Below are positions 7,037-10,881 of a stretch of 10,881 bases of DNA, piece after piece. Made by a program: the position numbers and the translations under genes. Each line of letters begins with the position of its first letter. Position 1 is the first letter of the stretch. This DNA is from Verrucomicrobiales bacterium (GTDB taxonomy: Bacteria; Verrucomicrobiota; Verrucomicrobiia; Limisphaerales; UBA1100): positions 669-11,549 of the forward strand of contig DPAW01000241.1 of the NCBI GenBank assembly GCA_003517285.1, written 5' to 3'. The notes under the pieces were generated by a model. The model ran no database searches. It was not told the DNA's origin and saw only the letters and a list, made by a program, of their open reading frames with translations.

Positions 7037-7243
7037 TTACTGATAATGCGGTGGCTTGGTGTTGTTGCTTTTGATGGAGTCCGCATTGTCCTTAGCCATG
7101 CGCTCGGTGAGCTGCTCGAGTTGCTGGTTTAGCCGGCGCAGAGTTTTATCCTGCTCAATCACGGTCTCATTCAGCGTCTCGGTTAGCTGCTCCAAGTGCG
7201 CCACAGCGGACTCGATTTTCACTATGCGATCCTCATCGGCCAT
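7037..7243 (-). CDS. slyX: SlyX family protein
   Basis: The product is 68 aa from the ATG at 7243. Upstream non-ATG codons extend the frame but do not match the family. It is a single heptad-patterned coiled coil: RIVKIESAVAHLEQLTETLN, then the SlyX-typical VIEQDKTLRRLNQQLEQLTERM, and the C-terminus ends KPPHYQ, close to the 'PPHY' tail that marks SlyX. SlyX is a widespread small cytoplasmic protein without a settled function; in Enterobacteria it lies beside slyD. It has no signal peptide, unlike the exported coiled-coil protein that follows 42 bases downstream and is probably co-transcribed. The gene is divergent from the propeller gene at 7337, with 93 bases between start codons, in which I see no convincing promoter on either strand. 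Confidence 0.85.
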   Translation of the reverse strand: MADEDRIVKIESAVAHLEQLTETLNETVIEQDKTLRRLNQQLEQLTERMAKDNADSIKSNNTKPPHYQ

Positions 7244-7336
7244 GCCCGAGGGTAAAACCGGCTCTGGCACTTTCCAAACCAATTACAAGACAATTCGCCT
7301 TGCGGCGGGGGTAGGTTCGTGGACAATTGCCCGCGC

Positions 7337-9229
7337 ATGAAAGCCCTCTCATGGATTGCCCTCTCGTGGGCCATTGCCCTGCCGGCCGTGGCTCAGAAAT
7401 CCTCTTCCAAACCGCCCGCATACACGCCGGAACAGGCTACCGCTCGCATGACCCTGCCCGACGGATTTAAGGTCACACAGTTCGCCGCCGAGCCACACGT
7501 GGTGCAGCCTTTCGCATTTTGCTTTGATTCCCGCGGTCGCGTGTGGGTGTGCGAAAACCTAAATTATGAAACCCGCCGCAGCGACACCTTCAAAGAAGGC
7601 CCCAAAGGCCGCATCATTATCTTAGAGGACACCGATGGCGACGGTCATTTCGACAAGAAGAAAGTCTTCGCCGACAAACTGTTTTTCCCCACCGGCCTAC
7701 AAGTGGGCTTCGGTGGCGTGTGGGTCGGCTCACCGCCTAACCTCTTATTCATCCCAGACCGAGACGGCGATGATGTACCAGACGGCAAACCGGAGGTAGT
7801 GCTCGACGGCTGGGGCCGACAGGACCGTCACGAGACCTTAAACAGTTTCACCTGGGGCCCGGACGGCTGGCTCTATGGCTGCCACGGCGTGTTCACTCAT
7901 AGCAATGTCGGCAAACCCGGATCACCCGATAGTGAACGTCAACGCATCAACGCTGGGGTATGGCGCTATCATCCCACCAAGGAAAAATTCGAAGTCTTTG
8001 GCTGGGGCACTAGTAACCCATGGGGAATAGACTTCGATGATCGAGGACAAGCTTTCATTACCGCCTGCGTAATTCCACACCTTTGGCACATTGTGCAGGG
8101 CGGACGCTTTCATAGACAAGCCGGGAAACATTTTAATTCCCATGTTTATAACGACATCAAGACCATCGCCGAGCACGTACACCAAAATTATGCGGGTCGA
8201 CCGCACGAGGGTGGAAAAGCTTATTTCTGGATGGATGGTACGGTGAACGTAAAGAACACCGGCCAAAGAAAGGGTGGTTTTGCCCACGGAGGTTGCCAGA
8301 TTTATACAGGCGGCGCATTTCCCAAAAAATATCATGGGCAGGTGTACATGGGAAACATACACCATCATTTGTTATACATGGATAATCTGGAGCGTCGAGG
8401 ATCCGGTTTTAGAGGCACACATGGAGGCGACTTCATGGTTGCCAATGATAAGCATTTCCTTGGTTTCAATATGGATACCGGCCCCGAGGGTGGAGTATGG
8501 GTAATTGACTGGAATGACGCTGATATTTGTGGGCGCATCGTCCATCAGGAAGGTACCGGTCGTATCTACCGGATCACACATGAAAACTGTAAAACAGTAA
8601 AGAACCTCAACCTGTACAAACACGACGACGCCAAACTAGTCGAATTGTTGAAACATAAGAACGATTGGTACGTGGACCATGCCCGCCGAATCCTGCAGGA
8701 ACGAGCATCGGCCTCTCAAACAAGAGGCTATTCGCTAACAGAATCTAAAACCCCAGGCCTACTAGCGAAGATGTTCAATGACTCCAAGGCTAGCCCCGTC
8801 CATCGCCTTCGAGCCATGCTCACATTACATGCAATGTTCGGACTCAAGCCAAGCACACAACTAAAACTGATGAGCGATGAAGATGAAACTATCCGTGGCT
8901 GGGCTATCCAATGCGCAATGGAGGACAAAAAACCCTCCGCAGCAATACTCGAAAAGCTCGTAGCCATGGCCAAGGAAGATGATTCCACCTTCGTGCGTCT
9001 ATACCTAGCCAGCGCCCTGCAGCGACTGCCGCTGGATCAACGTTGGGACCTCGCCACTGCGCTGGTTTCGCATGAGGCGGACAAGGATGACCATAACCTG
9101 CCGCTCATGTACTGGTATGGCATCGAGCCGCTGGTGCCGGCGGACAAGGTTCGCGCCTTGCAACTGGCCGCCAAAGCCAAGATCCCGCTCATCCGCCAAT
9201 ACATCGCCCGCCGCAGCGCCTCCAAGTAA
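7337..9229 (+). CDS. PVC-type membrane-bound-dehydrogenase-like beta-propeller protein with HEAT-like tail, lacking the heme domain
   Basis: The product is 630 aa from the ATG at 7337. A GTG at 7319 would put MDNCPR ahead of a clean Sec signal peptide (MKALSWIALSWAIALPAVAQ) and is less likely. Residues ~40-415 form the beta-propeller of the 'putative membrane-bound dehydrogenase' family (TIGR02604 type): LPDGFKVTQFAAEPHVVQP near 40-58, a calcium-type DTDGDGHFD (98-106), DRDGDDVPDG (141-150), NSFTWGPDGWLYGCHG (169-184), NPWGIDFDDRG (227-237) and GPEGGVWVIDWNDADICGRI (382-401). Residues ~430-624 are helical HEAT-like repeats ending LPLMYWYGIEPLVPAD (588-603). Many family members continue for several hundred residues to a cytochrome c domain with CxxCH; here translation stops first and no CxxCH is present. 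The centre of the gene is markedly AT-richer than its ends. It is followed after 2 bases by the PQQ-like gene, so the two are surely one operon. Confidence 0.93.
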   Translation: MKALSWIALSWAIALPAVAQKSSSKPPAYTPEQATARMTLPDGFKVTQFAAEPHVVQPFAFCFDSRGRVWVCENLNYETRRSDTFKEGPKGRIIILEDTDGDGHFDKKKVFADKLFFPTGLQVGFGGVWVGSPPNLLFIPDRDGDDVPDGKPEVVLDGWGRQDRHETLNSFTWGPDGWLYGCHGVFTHSNVGKPGSPDSERQRINAGVWRYHPTKEKFEVFGWGTSNPWGIDFDDRGQAFITACVIPHLWHIVQGGRFHRQAGKHFNSHVYNDIKTIAEHVHQNYAGRPHEGGKAYFWMDGTVNVKNTGQRKGGFAHGGCQIYTGGAFPKKYHGQVYMGNIHHHLLYMDNLERRGSGFRGTHGGDFMVANDKHFLGFNMDTGPEGGVWVIDWNDADICGRIVHQEGTGRIYRITHENCKTVKNLNLYKHDDAKLVELLKHKNDWYVDHARRILQERASASQTRGYSLTESKTPGLLAKMFNDSKASPVHRLRAMLTLHAMFGLKPSTQLKLMSDEDETIRGWAIQCAMEDKKPSAAILEKLVAMAKEDDSTFVRLYLASALQRLPLDQRWDLATALVSHEADKDDHNLPLMYWYGIEPLVPADKVRALQLAAKAKIPLIRQYIARRSASK

Positions 9230-9231
9230 CC

Positions 9232-10524
9232 ATGAAACAGCTCCTGCTCACACTCACCCTCGTATTCAGTGCCCAAGCCGATTGGAAACAATGGCGCGGC
9301 CCCAGCGGCGACGGCCATACGGACGCCAATCTCCCCACGCGTTGGAGCGAGAATCGCAACGTGAAGTGGCGCACTCTTATCCCCGGCAAGGGCTGGTCGT
9401 CGCCCGTAATCGAGGGCAACCAGATCTGGTTCACCACCGCTTTCGAAACCCCAGCCACCGAGGCCGAGGCCAAGGAGCGTTTGAAGAAAAATACCGGCGG
9501 CGTGCCGGTGTATGTGCTCAGCAAAGTGCAGCTGCACGCCGTTTGCATTGACAAAGAAACCGGCAAACTGCTGCACAACCTCGAAGTGGTCGTGAAGGAT
9601 GACCCCCAATGGGTTCACAAACTCAACAGCTACGCCTCCCCCACCCCGATCATTGATAACGGCCGGCTATACTGCCACTTCGGCTCCAATGGTTCCGCCT
9701 GTGTGGATACCCGCGCCGGCAAGGTCCTGTGGCGGAACCAAGAGGTAGAGGTGCAGCACGAAAACGGCCCCGGCAGCACGCCGGTGCTCTGGAAAGATTT
9801 ATTGATCTTCCACATGGACGGCAGCGACCAGCAATTCGTGGTGGCACTCGACAAGGCCACCGGTAAGGAACGCTGGCGCACCTCGCGCAGCGGCACCATG
9901 CACGAGAATCCGCAGCTCAAGAAATCCTACGGCACCCCGATTATCCGTCATATCAAGGATCGCCCTGTACTCCTGTCGCCGGGATCAAACTGGCTCTACG
10001 CCTACGATCCGGCCGATGGCAAGGAACTCTGGAAGGTCGAGTACGGCGGGCTTGGGTTTTCACTCGTGCCGCGACCGGTCACCGGCCACGGCATGATTTT
10101 TATGAGCACTGGCTTCATGCGCGCCAAGCTGTTGGCCGTGCGCTACGAAAACACCACCAAACCAGATATCGCCTGGAGCTACACCCGCGGGGTATCCACC
10201 CAACCTTCGCCGTTGTTGGTCGGCGATGAACTGTATTTCATCACCGAAAGCGGTGGCCTGGTCACCTGCCTTGATGCCCACACCGGCGAGAAACACTGGG
10301 TGGAACGAATCGGCGGCAATTATTCCGCCTCACCCACGCACTCGAACGGGAGGATTTATTTCCACAGCCGAGAAGGGGTAACTACCGTGTTGCAAGCAGG
10401 TAGAGAGTTCAAAGTGCTTGCGAAAAACCAGCTCAAAGGCCAGCACATGGCTAGTGCCGCAGTTGACGGCAACGCCATACTGCTTCGCACTGATAAGGCA
10501 CTGTATAGAATTGAAACGGAGTAA
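9232..10524 (+). CDS. PQQ-like beta-propeller repeat exported protein
   Basis: The product is 430 aa. A Sec signal peptide (residues 1-16, ending AQA) is followed by DWKQWRGPSGDG, the standard opening of PVC PQQ-like propeller proteins. Blade motifs of the 'a.D..tGk..W' type recur at CIDKETGKLLHNLE (105-118), CVDTRAGKVLWRNQ (157-170), ALDKATGKERWRT (205-217), AYDPADGKELWKVE (257-270) and CLDAHTGEKHWVERI (346-360). The whole protein is one propeller of the BamB/quinoprotein type without a cytochrome domain. Without the conserved dehydrogenase catalytic residues visible, a binding or scaffold role is as likely as a true PQQ enzyme. The ATG lies 2 bases after the preceding stop codon, so translation is probably coupled to the upstream propeller gene. 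It converges on the lamin-tail gene with 18 bases between stops and no clear terminator. Confidence 0.92.
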   Translation: MKQLLLTLTLVFSAQADWKQWRGPSGDGHTDANLPTRWSENRNVKWRTLIPGKGWSSPVIEGNQIWFTTAFETPATEAEAKERLKKNTGGVPVYVLSKVQLHAVCIDKETGKLLHNLEVVVKDDPQWVHKLNSYASPTPIIDNGRLYCHFGSNGSACVDTRAGKVLWRNQEVEVQHENGPGSTPVLWKDLLIFHMDGSDQQFVVALDKATGKERWRTSRSGTMHENPQLKKSYGTPIIRHIKDRPVLLSPGSNWLYAYDPADGKELWKVEYGGLGFSLVPRPVTGHGMIFMSTGFMRAKLLAVRYENTTKPDIAWSYTRGVSTQPSPLLVGDELYFITESGGLVTCLDAHTGEKHWVERIGGNYSASPTHSNGRIYFHSREGVTTVLQAGREFKVLAKNQLKGQHMASAAVDGNAILLRTDKALYRIETE

Positions 10525-10542
10525 GTAGATTTAATTTACCTC

Positions 10543-10881
10543 TTATCTCACAAGTAGGCGAACTCCACTTCCAGCTTGGTCTGCGCCATAACTAACTTGT
10601 TGGACTTCAGCTCCTTGATTCAATAATTTGATCGTATCTCCGTCATTGTTTAGCGGCATCTCTTCAGCCTTGAGGACGACGACTTTTTTCGACTTAGCAG
10701 GAAGGATTCCAGCAAGATTAAGCCTATGTTTCGCTGCATCCACCAAACTCCAACCCCTCAACGAAACATCCCGATCGGACGTATTTTGGATAGTTAACTG
10801 CTCTCTACCTGAGTCTTTGCCTTCGGGATTTGGAACTAGAGAAACGATTCGCAATAAACCGCTTGATGGAGCTACCAACTC
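10543..10881 (-). CDS. lamin-tail domain protein (partial, N-terminus beyond right edge)
   Basis: The frame is open from the right edge to the TAA at 10543-10545, giving the last 112 residues. TTG and other inner codons near the edge are not the true start, because the frame continues outward. The visible part is a lamin-tail (LTD) immunoglobulin-like domain: LLRIVSLVPNPEGKDSGRE, LTIQNTSDRDVSLRGWSLVD, a central LPAKSKKVVVLKAEEMPLNNDGDTI-like strand pair, and a closing QQVSYGADQAGSG. In bacteria LTD modules often sit at the C-terminus of secreted nucleases, phosphoesterases or metallo-beta-lactamase-fold hydrolases, where they probably bind a surface or polymer; which enzyme precedes it here cannot be seen. 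It is convergent with the PQQ-like gene. Confidence 0.85.
   Translation of the reverse strand, partial: ELVAPSSGLLRIVSLVPNPEGKDSGREQLTIQNTSDRDVSLRGWSLVDAAKHRLNLAGILPAKSKKVVVLKAEEMPLNNDGDTIKLLNQGAEVQQVSYGADQAGSGVRLLVR

Noticed and set aside
7922..8368. 148-codon minus-strand open frame inside the propeller gene
   Set aside because: It is a shadow of the plus-strand propeller frame and has no family resemblance.
9037..9618. 193-codon minus-strand open frame across the junction of the two propeller genes
   Set aside because: It is antisense to two well-supported genes and its translation has no recognisable domain.
10525..10542. GTAGATT/AATTTAC imperfect inverted repeat between the convergent PQQ-like and lamin-tail genes as a terminator
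   Set aside because: The stem is short, AT-rich, contains a G:T pair and leaves almost no loop; there is no T-tract long enough for a credible intrinsic terminator.
1..10881. A dedicated defence, mobile or biosynthetic system
   Set aside because: I looked for transposases, integrases, nucleases, toxins, repeat arrays and modular synthases and found none. The genes are envelope proteins of families common in PVC genomes.

Overview
The window looks like a chromosomal segment of a PVC-superphylum bacterium, most likely Verrucomicrobiota (a Planctomycetota origin cannot be excluded). The basis is the set of families: a DUF1501 Tat-exported protein, a two-part DUF1080 (3-keto-disaccharide hydrolase-like) protein, a 'putative membrane-bound dehydrogenase'-type beta-propeller protein, a PQQ-like beta-propeller protein starting WxQWRGPSGDG, an FG-GAP/VCBS repeat protein and a lamin-tail domain. 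This combination is typical of these phyla. Nearly every product carries a signal peptide, a lipobox or a membrane anchor, so this is mainly a cell-envelope/periplasm locus. I found no tRNA, rRNA, CRISPR, transposase, integrase, toxin-antitoxin or recognisable defence gene.

Layout. Positions 1-696 (minus) hold the N-terminal part of an FG-GAP repeat protein that runs off the left edge. Divergent from it, 769-2049 (plus) encodes a single-pass membrane protein whose C-terminal half resembles the periplasmic end of YfhO-type proteins. After a good sigma-70-like promoter and a small palindrome, 2131-3558 (plus) is a DUF1501 protein. After a 162-base gap with competing inverted repeats, 3721-4770 (plus) is a DUF1080 protein, closed by a strong intrinsic-terminator hairpin (4795-4827). 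That hairpin lies directly in front of a putative lipoprotein with a YiiX-like permuted papain fold (4843-5535, plus).

The lipoprotein gene overlaps tail-to-tail by 83 bases with a minus-strand pair: slyX (7037-7243) followed by an exported protein with LSm-like beta repeats and a long coiled coil (5453-6994). Divergent from slyX is a tight two-gene unit (2-base gap) of a heme-less membrane-bound-dehydrogenase-like propeller protein (7337-9229) and a PQQ-like propeller protein (9232-10524). The right edge holds the C-terminal end of a lamin-tail-domain protein on the minus strand (10543-10881).

How the genes may work together: DUF1501, DUF1080 and propeller proteins recur together in PVC genomes and are usually linked to extracellular or periplasmic carbohydrate breakdown, but nothing here fixes a substrate. 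The least ordinary points are the base-composition mosaic inside the 7337-9229 gene, the absence of its usual heme domain, the free-standing YfhO-like tail, the slyX/coiled-coil pairing, and the terminator-like hairpin that sits almost on the start codon of the lipoprotein gene. No clearly new multi-gene system is evident.
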